IMG/VR virus record: IMGVR_UViG_3300034375_009683
Location: 1 to 20,201 of that record
DNA from: a virus
Strand: one strand, 5' to 3'
DNA length: 20,201 nt
Part shown: positions 1 through 8,505 of the stretch, piece after piece
Position numbering within the stretch: the first letter of the stretch is position 1
Layout: every line of letters starts with the position of its first letter
Notes under the pieces: model-generated
Databases searched by the model: none
The model's input: the letters and a program-made list of their open reading frames with translations, nothing else
Told to the model about the DNA's origin: nothing
Program-made: the position numbers and the translations under genes

Positions 1-287
1 TAGCAGGAGATGAATTCAGAGAATACCAACCTGGAGAATTCAAATGGAGATTGTTAGATATAACAATTAGAGCATACATTAATGATGAAAATGATGCTCA
101 AGAAACTTTAGCATTATTATTAGAAGATATTGAAAGAATCATTGATAATAATGATAATTTAGTGTATGACGATACTGTATCGCCAGTACAAAGTACAACT
201 TCTTTAACCATAGGAAGTATAAGTACAGATGAAGGAGTTATTGCTCCTTTAGGTATTGGAGAAATGACAGTACGTGTACGATATTAG
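1..287 (+). CDS. Tail terminator / tail completion protein, 3' part (partial)
   Basis: The gene runs in from the left edge: the frame is open from base 3, with no stop, to the TAG at 285-287, so about 95 C-terminal residues are visible. A TTG at base 51 could be read as a start, but the upstream codons (AGDEFREYQPGEFKWRL...) look coding, so I treat it as internal. The visible part has a beta strand, a helix rich in acidic residues (ALLLEDIERII) and a closing strand ending MTVRVRY. This is the pattern of the small alpha/beta terminator proteins that cap the finished tail tube and join it to the head. Its place just before the tube gene fits that role. Family assignment rests on fold pattern and gene order, not on a signature motif; another head-tail joining protein is possible. 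Confidence 0.65.
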   Translation, partial: AGDEFREYQPGEFKWRLLDITIRAYINDENDAQETLALLLEDIERIIDNNDNLVYDDTVSPVQSTTSLTIGSISTDEGVIAPLGIGEMTVRVRY

Positions 288-349
288 GAAACAGGTAAGG
301 CACATAAAAATGTAGCCAAACCCTTTCCAAAGTAAACGGAGAAAGCAAA

Positions 350-1906
350 ATGGCTTTAAATTTATCGAGAAATACGAAAGTATTTGTCAGCTCTGTAAAC
401 GGAGTACACATCAGCGGAGGATCTATCGTAACTTTAGATGGATTCACTGGAGGTAGTGGACACGCGGTCGGAGATATTATTACTTTGGGTACAACTGACG
501 GTTCAGGAAGTGGAGCAAAATGTATTGTTGCCGCTGTATCTGGCGGAGCTGTAACTGAAGTATATATTCCAAATAACTTTCGAGGAACTGGATATGCAGA
601 TGACGACACTGTTGATCAATCAGCAACCACCGGCTCTGGAACAGGTTTTGCTGCAGTTGTAAATGGTGTAACAGGCACAACAACTACAGATAACTCAAGA
701 GCAGGTCTAGGACTATTTAAAGGAAACGGCACAAATGCTAATACTTTTAGATTAGGTGTGTTAGATGGATATAGCTTTTCACAAGGAAGTGAAGCAACTG
801 ATGTTACTATTAACGAAGCAGGTGAGGCACCCAATCGTGGTTCAAAAAGATTTAATGACTCTTTACCACCAGCAGAATGGTCTTTCGGGACTTATGTAAG
901 ACCGTATAAACACGGTTCTCAGAGCTGGAGAACTCCAGGAACTCATGATATGGTTGAAAATATATTATGGGCTTCTATTGCAGGTAAGGACATTACAGGA
1001 GGAGCGCTTTCTAGTACTTCTGAATCAGCAATTACTGTTGATGCTTCAAATGCAGACGTAACATTTGCAAGATCAGAGCATCATGAATTATTGAAACTTT
1101 CAATATATTTTGCTCTTGAAAATACAACATATCGCTTAAATGAGGCTCAAGTAAATCAGTGTGAGATTGACTTCTCTATTGATGGAATTGCCCAATTAAC
1201 ATGGTCTGGAAACGCAACAACAATTGACCAAGTTACTACTGCGATTGAAGATCCTTCAAAATCTTTACATGCAAAACCTTCTGGAACAGATACTTCTGTA
1301 ACTACGGTAACTTATGTAGAGGGGTATAACTATGCAGATTGTTCAGGTCCTGACGATGCTGACTACTTGAGAAACAAACTCTCAACATTGTCACTCAGTG
1401 CCACTAAGAACTCAAATGGAATATTAGATCCAACTGCAAGTGATTCAACAACTATATATGATATTAATATTACTGGTGGTTCAATTACCATTGCTAATAA
1501 TATTACTTATGTAACTCCAGAAACTCTTGGACTTGTGGATAAACCAATTGGTTCTTTTACAGGGGCTAGACAAATTTCTGGGTCATTAACCATGTACCTA
1601 GACACTAAGACTAACGGCTCAAATCAACTATTAAGTGATTTAACAGCTGCTACAAGTCTAGTAACAAACGAATTTAATATGAGTCTTTTAATGGGTGGTG
1701 CTAGTGCAAGTACTCCTTTAGTAACTTTTGCCTTGCCAAAAGCTCATTTACAAATTCCAACAATCGAAGTCGCTGATCTAATTTCAACTTCTGTAGAGTT
1801 CTCGGCTCATGGATCCGATCTCTTAACAGGAGACGAAATGACTGTTACCTATGTAGGTTCAACAAGTCACTCAGACAGTCGATATTCAGCAGACTATACT
1901 GTATAA
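350..1906 (+). CDS. Major tail tube protein, two tube domains plus an N-terminal insertion
   Basis: This 518-residue protein is the likely main building block of the tail tube. A GGAG at 338-341 sits 8 bases before the ATG. After a short N-terminal strand (SRNTKVFVSS), residues about 20-108 are a glycine-rich stretch with GxGxxxGD-type turns that looks inserted. Residues about 115-300 look like a tube-like beta domain (LGVLDGYSFSQ, then EWSFGTYVRPYK, ending YRLNEAQVNQCEIDFSIDG). Residues about 370-510 repeat the pattern (SFTGARQISGSLTMYLDT, then ADLISTSVEFSAHG). A two-domain tube subunit recalls phage T5 pb6, in which trimers mimic hexameric rings; that comparison is inference. The position directly after the terminator and before the chaperones supports the call. 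A sheath protein is less likely, because sheath sequence features are not apparent. Confidence 0.75.
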   Translation: MALNLSRNTKVFVSSVNGVHISGGSIVTLDGFTGGSGHAVGDIITLGTTDGSGSGAKCIVAAVSGGAVTEVYIPNNFRGTGYADDDTVDQSATTGSGTGFAAVVNGVTGTTTTDNSRAGLGLFKGNGTNANTFRLGVLDGYSFSQGSEATDVTINEAGEAPNRGSKRFNDSLPPAEWSFGTYVRPYKHGSQSWRTPGTHDMVENILWASIAGKDITGGALSSTSESAITVDASNADVTFARSEHHELLKLSIYFALENTTYRLNEAQVNQCEIDFSIDGIAQLTWSGNATTIDQVTTAIEDPSKSLHAKPSGTDTSVTTVTYVEGYNYADCSGPDDADYLRNKLSTLSLSATKNSNGILDPTASDSTTIYDINITGGSITIANNITYVTPETLGLVDKPIGSFTGARQISGSLTMYLDTKTNGSNQLLSDLTAATSLVTNEFNMSLLMGGASASTPLVTFALPKAHLQIPTIEVADLISTSVEFSAHGSDLLTGDEMTVTYVGSTSHSDSRYSADYTV

Positions 1907-1908
1907 CA

Positions 1909-2835
1909 ATGACAGCGTACAACTTTCTACGAGAAAGTAATGTACACCTCGTATACGGAGGGAGTCGTTATTTATTAAAAACGACTCCTAACGTATCGTT
2001 CTCACAGACATTTGCGGAAGATGCATACGAAGTAAAGACTTTGCACGATCAAACAAAAATGTTTCAGGGAACAAGTATAACAAAAGCAAATCCTGCAAAC
2101 TTTTCGTTTACAGTTTCATTAACTACAGAAAAAGATGAAACAATTGTAAAGAGTCTTTTGACAGATTATGATAGCACAGGATCAAATATAAAAACTTTTG
2201 ATCTTTTTATTGTAACTGGAGAAAGCACGTTTAAATTGAATGAATGTGTAATAACAAACGGAGATTTCAATTTAGCGAAAGGTTCAAATTTAACTTTAGC
2301 TGTTTCAGGACAAGCACAAAAGTTAGAAAGAGTAGGACATGGATATGACCCCTCAGAAGGTTTAACTCCATATTCACTCCCAGGTTCACTGGTGAGTGCT
2401 AGTTCGACAAGAACTCCCACCTTATCGCTTATTGATGTGGAAGTTAGTGGATCAGATGTTTCAAACATTATATCTGCTACATTAAGTGTTCAAAATGATA
2501 TTTCTTGGACACCTTTTGAAACATTACAAAGCAGTCTTTCAGTTACAAATGCTTCAACTGCAATGTATCCTTCAGGGTTTACTCTCGAAAGAAGAGTTGT
2601 TTCAGGTAATATAACTCAATATATTACAGAGAACAATTCAAGTACAGTGCAAAGTTTTAATACAGACACTACTGTTCGTATTAAAACAATCGTTAATGGC
2701 AACACATTCTTAGATGCAAATTTAGCAAATTGTATGTTTACAAAGAGAATGAGCCAAGGCGAAGTATTTACGCAGACGTTTGACTATCGTTTGATAGGCA
2801 ATCCTGCAAATTTATCAACCGTTATAACATATTAG
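1909..2835 (+). CDS. Second tail tube-like / minor tail structural protein
   Basis: This is a 308-residue beta-rich protein that appears to be a divergent paralogue of the preceding tube protein. The N-terminus (NFLRESNVHLVYGG) resembles the start of that protein. The segment ESTFKLNECVITNGDFNL lines up with NTTYRLNEAQVNQCEIDFSI in the same relative place, followed in both by a short strand ending in SG. A second domain follows (SATLSVQNDISW ... CMFTKRMSQGEVFTQTFDYRLIG). The start is 2 bases after the previous stop with no recognisable Shine-Dalgarno, so its translation probably depends on ribosomes finishing the upstream gene, which would hold it below the major tube protein. It may form a special ring at one end of the tube or a minor tube subunit. 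The role is inferred from position and similarity pattern. Confidence 0.6.
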   Translation: MTAYNFLRESNVHLVYGGSRYLLKTTPNVSFSQTFAEDAYEVKTLHDQTKMFQGTSITKANPANFSFTVSLTTEKDETIVKSLLTDYDSTGSNIKTFDLFIVTGESTFKLNECVITNGDFNLAKGSNLTLAVSGQAQKLERVGHGYDPSEGLTPYSLPGSLVSASSTRTPTLSLIDVEVSGSDVSNIISATLSVQNDISWTPFETLQSSLSVTNASTAMYPSGFTLERRVVSGNITQYITENNSSTVQSFNTDTTVRIKTIVNGNTFLDANLANCMFTKRMSQGEVFTQTFDYRLIGNPANLSTVITY

Positions 2836-2849
2836 GAGAATATAACATC

Positions 2850-3299
2850 ATGGATTTAAAATCATTACTAGTAGATAGTAAAACTACTTGGGTGGAATTC
2901 CCAGGATTACTTGGATTTGAAGTAGAACTTGCAAATCTATCAAGAAAAGAATTAGTAAACTTAAGAAAAAAGTGTACTATAAATAAATTTAACAGAAAAA
3001 CTCGTCAATTTGAAGATGAGCTCAATGACGAAAAATTTGTAGTTGAATTTACAAAATCAACAGTAAAAGGCTGGAAAGGATTAAAATTAGGATATCTTGA
3101 AGATTTACTACTTGTTGATCTTAAAGGACAAGACCCTAAATCAGAAATGGAATTTACTGAAGAAAATGCCCAACAATTAGTAGAAAATTCTTCAGAATTT
3201 GATAACTGGCTCAATGAGGTAGTCTTTGACCTAGAAAATTTTCGTAGCAGAGAACAAAACAAAGATACTGGAAAAACTGAAATTAAACCTGGACAATAG
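2850..3299 (+). CDS. Tail assembly chaperone (G-type, upstream frame)
   Basis: This 149-residue, charged, mostly helical protein lies between the tube and tape measure genes, where long-tailed phages encode the chaperone that coats the tape measure before tube polymerisation. It opens with a strand-like part (WVEFPGLLGFEVELANLSRKEL), typical of chaperones beginning with a short beta region followed by helices, and ends in a polar tail. A strong AGGAG at 2834-2838 overlaps the TAG of the previous gene and lies 11 bases before the ATG. It probably acts transiently in the cytoplasm and is absent from the virion. The following gene is in the +1 frame, and the junction may be joined by programmed frameshifting (see the separate feature). 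Confidence 0.7.
   Translation: MDLKSLLVDSKTTWVEFPGLLGFEVELANLSRKELVNLRKKCTINKFNRKTRQFEDELNDEKFVVEFTKSTVKGWKGLKLGYLEDLLLVDLKGQDPKSEMEFTEENAQQLVENSSEFDNWLNEVVFDLENFRSREQNKDTGKTEIKPGQ
3240..3245 (+). promoter_or_regulatory. Candidate +1 programmed frameshift site (TTT_CGT)
   Basis: In the upstream chaperone frame the codons here are TTT then CGT. A one-base forward slip puts the Phe tRNA on TTC, a synonymous cognate codon. TTT_CGT is the core of the well-characterised influenza PA-X +1 shift site. The +1 frame opens just before it (stop TAG at 3232-3234) and stays open to 3633, running without interruption into the downstream chaperone. The linker (VAENKTKILEKLKLNLDN...) looks like ordinary helical protein. 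The product would be 260 residues. A second possible site with perfect re-pairing is the AAA within A3272-A3276. No stimulatory structure was identified. Confidence 0.4.
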
Positions 3300-3309
3300 T
3301 GACATTGGA

Positions 3310-3633
3310 ATGACCAAGGATCAATACTTGGAAATGATGGAACAAATGGGTGAAGAACCCGACTGGGAAAAATGTCCTTCAGATTGGGAAGATTTTCCAG
3401 AGTCAGTAGTAACAGCATTAAACATATACAACTCTTTAGGAGATAGAGTTTTTGCTGACGTAGGCTATACAGGAAAAGATTATACAAACTATGATTTTTT
3501 ACTTAAATTATATGAAGTAGAAGATCACCAAAAACAATGGATTCACGAAGTAATATTATTTTTAGAATCAAGAGGTATCGAACAATCTCAGAAAAGATTA
3601 AAAGCTGAGCACGATAGATTAAAAAGAAAATAA
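3310..3633 (+). CDS. Tail assembly chaperone (T-type, downstream frame)
   Basis: A 107-residue acidic protein in the +1 frame relative to the gene before it. The N-terminus (MTKDQYLEMMEQMGEEPDWE) followed by CPSDWEDFPESVV and a helical segment (FLLKLYEVEDHQ) matches the pattern I recall for small chaperone-like proteins encoded just before the tape measure in marine phages. The ATG comes 10 bases after the upstream stop with no convincing Shine-Dalgarno, and the frame is open upstream to 3235. It may therefore be made mainly as the C-terminal part of a frameshifted fusion, as lambda G-T is, rather than from its own start. It ends with a basic tail (RLKAEHDRLKRK) directly abutting the tape measure ATG. 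In lambda the T portion recruits tube subunits; the same role is inferred here. Confidence 0.65.
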   Translation: MTKDQYLEMMEQMGEEPDWEKCPSDWEDFPESVVTALNIYNSLGDRVFADVGYTGKDYTNYDFLLKLYEVEDHQKQWIHEVILFLESRGIEQSQKRLKAEHDRLKRK

Positions 3634-6600
3634 ATGGCAGATAATAAAGTAATATTTGAAGTAGTCGCAACTGCAAAAGGTTTTAATATTGTTAATAAGC
3701 AGCAAAAAAATCTTCGAAATGAAATTGATAAAACGACTAAATCAGAAAAAAATCTTGAGAAGCAGAGAGATAAAGGTTATGGCCGTCAACAACAAGCTAT
3801 AATTCAAACTGCTAATAGTACAAAAAACTTTTCAAAATTAAACCAGACCATTGGAGGCTCTTCTGGATCTGGTGCTTTAGTATCTACATACGCTCTATTA
3901 GCTGCTAACGTCTTTGCCGCAACGGCAGCGTTCAGTGCATTAAGAAATGCAGCCGCAGTAGAAAAACTCGGAGAGGGTTTAACTGCTTTTGGAAATGAAT
4001 CAGGTCAGTCTCTTGATCTTGTATCCGCAAAATTAAAAGAAGTAACTGGAAATGCAGTGTCTCTAGAACAGGCAATGCGTACAGCTGCGCTTTCAACAAG
4101 TGCTGGTTTTGGTGTTGCAGAAATGGAAGGATTAACTCGAGTTGCAAAAGGGGCTTCTCTTGCTCTCGGTAGAGACATGGGAGATGCACTTGACAGGTTA
4201 ACACGAGGTGCGATTAAGTTAGAACCTGAAATTTTGGATGAATTGGGTATTATGGTTCGTCTCGATGATGCAGTAGAAACTTATGCTGCTCAACTTGGTA
4301 AAGCCGCAAGTGGTTTAACAAGATTTGAAAGACAACAAGCCTTTATGAACGCAATTATTACAGAGGGTGAAGCTAAGTTTGGTGGAATTTCAGACTCTAT
4401 TCAACCAAATGCATATGATAATTTATCAGCAGCTCTTGCAGATTTATCTAAAAATATGCTTACTCTTTTAAATAGAGCACTTATTCCTATAATTAATTTC
4501 TTCATGTCCTCTCCAGCATTATTCTTAGGAGGCATACTTGCTATGTCTGGAGGTATAACAAGCAGACTTATTCCTGCGATTGGAGATCTAACAGAGAAAT
4601 CAAGACTAGGAGCAGAACAAGCTAAATTAACTGCACAATCCTTTGCAGAAGGTGCAGATGAACAAGTAAAAAGTGCTCGTGAAGTTATGACACCTACAAA
4701 AGAAAGTGCAAAAGCCTATAATGAATTAACAGATAAACTGTCTAAAGGAACACAAACCTCAAGAGAGCTAGGATCAGCAAAAAGTAGTTTAACAAAAGCT
4801 ATAAATGCAGAAACTACAGCTCAAGAAGCTCAAGTAGCTTCAGGATTGAAAGTTTCAAAGCAAGCAAAACGAGAGCTTGCAGATATGGTCAAAAAACGAG
4901 AAGCTTTAAATGATTTAACAGGTGCTGAGATTTCTCAATCAGCCGCAAGAAAAGTTAATCTAGCTCTTGCAGATGAAAACTTCTATGATAAAGAATCACA
5001 AGTGTTAGCAGAGGCAAGTAGAGCTACTCTTGGGTATAAAGATTCTTTGACTAAATTAAAAACTACGTTTACTTTAACACGACTTGCAGTTGCAGATTAC
5101 TGGAGAGAAGTAGTAGTAGCTGAAGGGTATACAAAGAGTGCTAGTATAACTACAAAGATTCTTGCAGTAAGTATGGCTACATTACGAGCTTCTGTAAAAG
5201 CAGCTACTTTAAGTTTCAAAGCATTTGGTACAGCTATATTAGGAGCTTTACCCTTTTTAGGACTTATACTGATTGCTTTTGATATATTAAAAGGAGCATT
5301 AAAAGGTATAGCTAAATTATTTGGATTCTTTGCAGAAGAAACAGAAATCGCAAACAAAGCACAAAAAGATTTAGCAACTGTACTTAATGGTATAGCAGAC
5401 AAAATGGATGCTTATGATAAGATAGTTGAAAGATCAACTTCTTCTACAAAATTATTGACAGCAGAATTCAAAGTTTTAGGAGGAATTGCAAAATCAGCAT
5501 TTGATGAAGCTTTAAAAACACAAAAAGCTTTAGATAAAGAAGGTGCACGTAATAAAGGTACTGATTCATTTGCCGCTAGAGATGCTGAATTTTTTGCAAC
5601 TCGAAATGTAGCGGCAGGCCAGCCTGATGAAGATTTTATACAAGATAGACTAAAAAATGTGGATGCTTTTGCACTTAGTATCGACACACTTTCAAGAGAA
5701 TCTGACAAAGTAGCAGCTATTGTTCAAAAGAAACTTGGAAAAAGTTTTAATGACTTTGCACAAGAATTTTTAGCAGCTGGAAACAGTGCAGAAGATCTTG
5801 CAAAAATTTCTAGACAGACAATGGTAGAAGTAGAAAAACAAGTAAATGGAGTTTCACAAGCTGCAGAGGGATTAGCTACTGCTCTAAAAGAAGCAGAAAA
5901 AGAGGGTGGAAAGTTTTTAAGAACATTTGCAGTTAAAAGTAAATATGATGGACTACTCAGCGCATTATCTGGAGTAAACACAGAATTAAACGGGTTAATA
6001 GAACAAGCAAAAGAAGGAGATGTTGATGCCACCAAATTACTATCTGAGTCTCTTTTAAGTCTAGGACCACAAGTATCTTTACTTGCAGGATCTAATTTAG
6101 GACCCGAGTTAGACCAAGTAAAACTTAAATCTCAAGAATTAAGCAAAGCTAGAATGGATAGTCTTCGAGCTATTGGAAAAGCAGAAAAAGCGAATACACA
6201 AAGAATAGTAAAATTAAGAGAAGAGGAATTAAAAGTAGTAAGACTTAACGCAGCAGAAACATTTAAAAAAGAATTACCTACACTTGTTAAAAAACTTGTA
6301 GTTTTGCAAGAAATAGAACTCAATCAAAAAAGAGAAGTAGGACTACTAAAACAAATACAAAAAGGAGCGATTGCAGCTTCAAAAGATGCAAGAGTCAAAC
6401 TCGCAGCAAGTCAATTACAGATAGATATTCTTGCAGTAGAAGAAGGAGCAATACGACGACAACTAGATTTAAACTCTGAAACATTAAGACAAGCTCAACT
6501 GAAAATTCAGGCAGGAGCTAAAGAACACGAATTAGAAGAAACTCTAAGAGATGCTTTAATACAAAAAAGAGGCGCAGATGAAAGAATATTACAAATTAAA

Positions 6601-8505
6601 GAAGAACAAATTAGAGCCGCAACTTTATCACAGGAAATCACATTAGAAGAAATAAAAAGCACACAACAATTATTTAACTTAACAAAAGAGCTCACTAATC
6701 TCACTTTAGATGGAGCAGAAAAAAGAAATAAAATTAATAAGTTTAGACTTGGGGAAAATTTAAAAACAAACGCAAAAGAAGCTGCTCAAGCATTTGAAAT
6801 AGCACAAGAAAGAATAAGAATGTCAAAACTAGAGGCAGAGATCAAATTTGCTGTTATAGAAGCTGAATATGCTTTATTAAAAGCAAGAGTAGCTACTGAA
6901 CAAGACTTAATCAATGCTAGGCTAAAATCAATAAAAGAAAGTAATAAACTCAACTCAACATTAGGACAAGCATCAGTACAGGGAACATTAAGAGGAAGAC
7001 AAGTATCAATAGAAGGCCCTGAAGCAGGAGGAGATGTTGCTCTTGAGAAAAAACTAAGAGGCATGGCAGAAATACCAAGCTTAAATCCTGCAGTTGCAGC
7101 AGAATATATTGCTCTTGCAGACCAAGTAAAAGCAAGGATAGAAGCCTCCATAATCACACCTGAAGTATTTAGACTTGAAACTCTATCAAAGGCATTAGGC
7201 AATAGTGTTGATATTGGCGGACAAAGCTTAGAAATATCTAAACAAATATTAGACAAAACAATCGGAAACTTAGATTTTGATTTAACAATTGCCGCACAAA
7301 CATTCTCTAAAAATTTAGGAGATAATTTACTTTCACAAGCAGGAGGAGGCTCGGCGTTAGCTACAGCGCTCTCAACAACAACAACAAGTCTTATGGAAGA
7401 TTCAATAGCAAAATTAAAACTTGCGGCAGGAGAAGAAGGAATATCAGAAGAAAAGAAAGCAGAGTTAGATGCAAAAATAGCAGCAGCTACAGCTCGACTT
7501 AACGAGTTCAAAGGAGGATTAGGACAAGTTGCAGAAACTATGCAGGTGCTTGCAAATATATCACGATCAATCTTTGGAGAAGATGGAATACTTATAAGTG
7601 GAATCGCTCAGTTTAGTGCAAATATTGTAGGAAGTTTTGATACTTTCTTTACAACTTTTGAAAATGCAAGTACTAAAACAGAAAAATTGGCAGCAAAATT
7701 AGAACTTGCAGGAAATATAACTGCCGCATTTGGAGCTTTATCACAAGCAGCAGGGCAAGCAAAAGTTGCTGAAGTAGATCAAGCTATTGAAGCAGAAAAG
7801 AGACGAGACGGTAAGTCAAAAGAATCCCTTGCAAAAATAGCTGCACTTGAAAAGAAAAAAGATTCAATGGCTAGAAAAGCATTTGAAAGAAATAAGAAAA
7901 TTCAAATGGCTCAAACAATAATTAATACAGCCTCTGCAATAGTAGCAGTGTTAGATGATGTACCAGCACCTTATAACTTTGCTTTAGCAGCTTTAGTAGG
8001 AGCAATGGGTGCAGCTCAATTAGGAATGATTGCAAAAACTCAGTATCAATCAACAAGTGGTGGTGGTGATACTGCAACACCAAGTACAGCACTGAATATT
8101 GGAAGTAGAAGCAATTCAATAGATGTTTCTCAAAGAGCGTCAGGAGGAGAACTTGCATACTTACGAGGTGGGCAAGGAGTCGGAACAAACGCAAATAACT
8201 TTACTCCTGCAGCTATGGGAAGAAAAGGATATGCTGATGGCGCAGATGGAATAACAGTTGGAGAAAGAGGACCAGAAGTTATAACTGCCGCAGCACCAAT
8301 CGATATAATTCCAAACTATGCACTTGGAAGTGGAACTACAAATGTAAACTTCAATATTAGTGCAGTAGACGGACAAAGTGTACAAAATATGCTCAACGAA
8401 CAACAAGGAAATATCATAGCAATGATCAGACAAGCAGCAAACGACAATGGAGAAGGTTTCTTAGAAACAGTTGATCCTACAGTTTATGGAGGTACAGGCG
8501 GATAA
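3634..8505 (+). CDS. Tail tape measure protein
   Basis: At 1623 residues, this protein sets tail length and is threaded through the tube; about 0.15 nm per residue predicts roughly 240 nm. The N-terminus is charged and coiled. Hydrophobic stretches lie at about residues 81-107, 283-308 and 531-560, and again near 1429-1470 (IINTASAIVAVL ... ALAALVGAMGAAQLG). Residues about 800-1120 are a long Lys/Glu/Ala-rich coiled-coil region. The C-terminus carries ADGADGITVGERGPEVI, the VGERGPE signature common at the end of tape measure proteins. I saw no clear lysozyme, transglycosylase or peptidase motif. The ATG follows the previous TAA with no gap, and the only ribosome-binding help is an A-rich tract, so coupling is likely. 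The hydrophobic segments may insert into the host membrane during DNA entry. Confidence 0.93.
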   Translation: MADNKVIFEVVATAKGFNIVNKQQKNLRNEIDKTTKSEKNLEKQRDKGYGRQQQAIIQTANSTKNFSKLNQTIGGSSGSGALVSTYALLAANVFAATAAFSALRNAAAVEKLGEGLTAFGNESGQSLDLVSAKLKEVTGNAVSLEQAMRTAALSTSAGFGVAEMEGLTRVAKGASLALGRDMGDALDRLTRGAIKLEPEILDELGIMVRLDDAVETYAAQLGKAASGLTRFERQQAFMNAIITEGEAKFGGISDSIQPNAYDNLSAALADLSKNMLTLLNRALIPIINFFMSSPALFLGGILAMSGGITSRLIPAIGDLTEKSRLGAEQAKLTAQSFAEGADEQVKSAREVMTPTKESAKAYNELTDKLSKGTQTSRELGSAKSSLTKAINAETTAQEAQVASGLKVSKQAKRELADMVKKREALNDLTGAEISQSAARKVNLALADENFYDKESQVLAEASRATLGYKDSLTKLKTTFTLTRLAVADYWREVVVAEGYTKSASITTKILAVSMATLRASVKAATLSFKAFGTAILGALPFLGLILIAFDILKGALKGIAKLFGFFAEETEIANKAQKDLATVLNGIADKMDAYDKIVERSTSSTKLLTAEFKVLGGIAKSAFDEALKTQKALDKEGARNKGTDSFAARDAEFFATRNVAAGQPDEDFIQDRLKNVDAFALSIDTLSRESDKVAAIVQKKLGKSFNDFAQEFLAAGNSAEDLAKISRQTMVEVEKQVNGVSQAAEGLATALKEAEKEGGKFLRTFAVKSKYDGLLSALSGVNTELNGLIEQAKEGDVDATKLLSESLLSLGPQVSLLAGSNLGPELDQVKLKSQELSKARMDSLRAIGKAEKANTQRIVKLREEELKVVRLNAAETFKKELPTLVKKLVVLQEIELNQKREVGLLKQIQKGAIAASKDARVKLAASQLQIDILAVEEGAIRRQLDLNSETLRQAQLKIQAGAKEHELEETLRDALIQKRGADERILQIKEEQIRAATLSQEITLEEIKSTQQLFNLTKELTNLTLDGAEKRNKINKFRLGENLKTNAKEAAQAFEIAQERIRMSKLEAEIKFAVIEAEYALLKARVATEQDLINARLKSIKESNKLNSTLGQASVQGTLRGRQVSIEGPEAGGDVALEKKLRGMAEIPSLNPAVAAEYIALADQVKARIEASIITPEVFRLETLSKALGNSVDIGGQSLEISKQILDKTIGNLDFDLTIAAQTFSKNLGDNLLSQAGGGSALATALSTTTTSLMEDSIAKLKLAAGEEGISEEKKAELDAKIAAATARLNEFKGGLGQVAETMQVLANISRSIFGEDGILISGIAQFSANIVGSFDTFFTTFENASTKTEKLAAKLELAGNITAAFGALSQAAGQAKVAEVDQAIEAEKRRDGKSKESLAKIAALEKKKDSMARKAFERNKKIQMAQTIINTASAIVAVLDDVPAPYNFALAALVGAMGAAQLGMIAKTQYQSTSGGGDTATPSTALNIGSRSNSIDVSQRASGGELAYLRGGQGVGTNANNFTPAAMGRKGYADGADGITVGERGPEVITAAAPIDIIPNYALGSGTTNVNFNISAVDGQSVQNMLNEQQGNIIAMIRQAANDNGEGFLETVDPTVYGGTGG

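Noticed and set aside
51-287. Complete gene starting at TTG 51
   Set aside because: The frame is open to the left edge and the upstream residues look coding, so this is the end of a longer gene.
320-347. Hairpin between CCCTTTCC and GGAGAAAG hiding the Shine-Dalgarno of the tube gene
   Set aside because: Pairing is short with a bulge and is likely by chance in purine-rich leader DNA.
350-1906. Tail sheath protein (which would make this a myovirus)
   Set aside because: The protein has two tube-like domains and lacks sheath features; no other candidate sheath lies before the tape measure.
6786-7511. 241-codon open frame on the minus strand inside the tape measure gene
   Set aside because: Its translation is Ser/Ala/Leu-rich in the way typical of the reverse complement of A-rich coiled-coil coding DNA, and it lies wholly within a certain gene.
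3634-8505. Muralytic domain within the tape measure protein
   Set aside because: No convincing lysozyme, transglycosylase or peptidase motif could be seen; a profile search could still find a divergent one.
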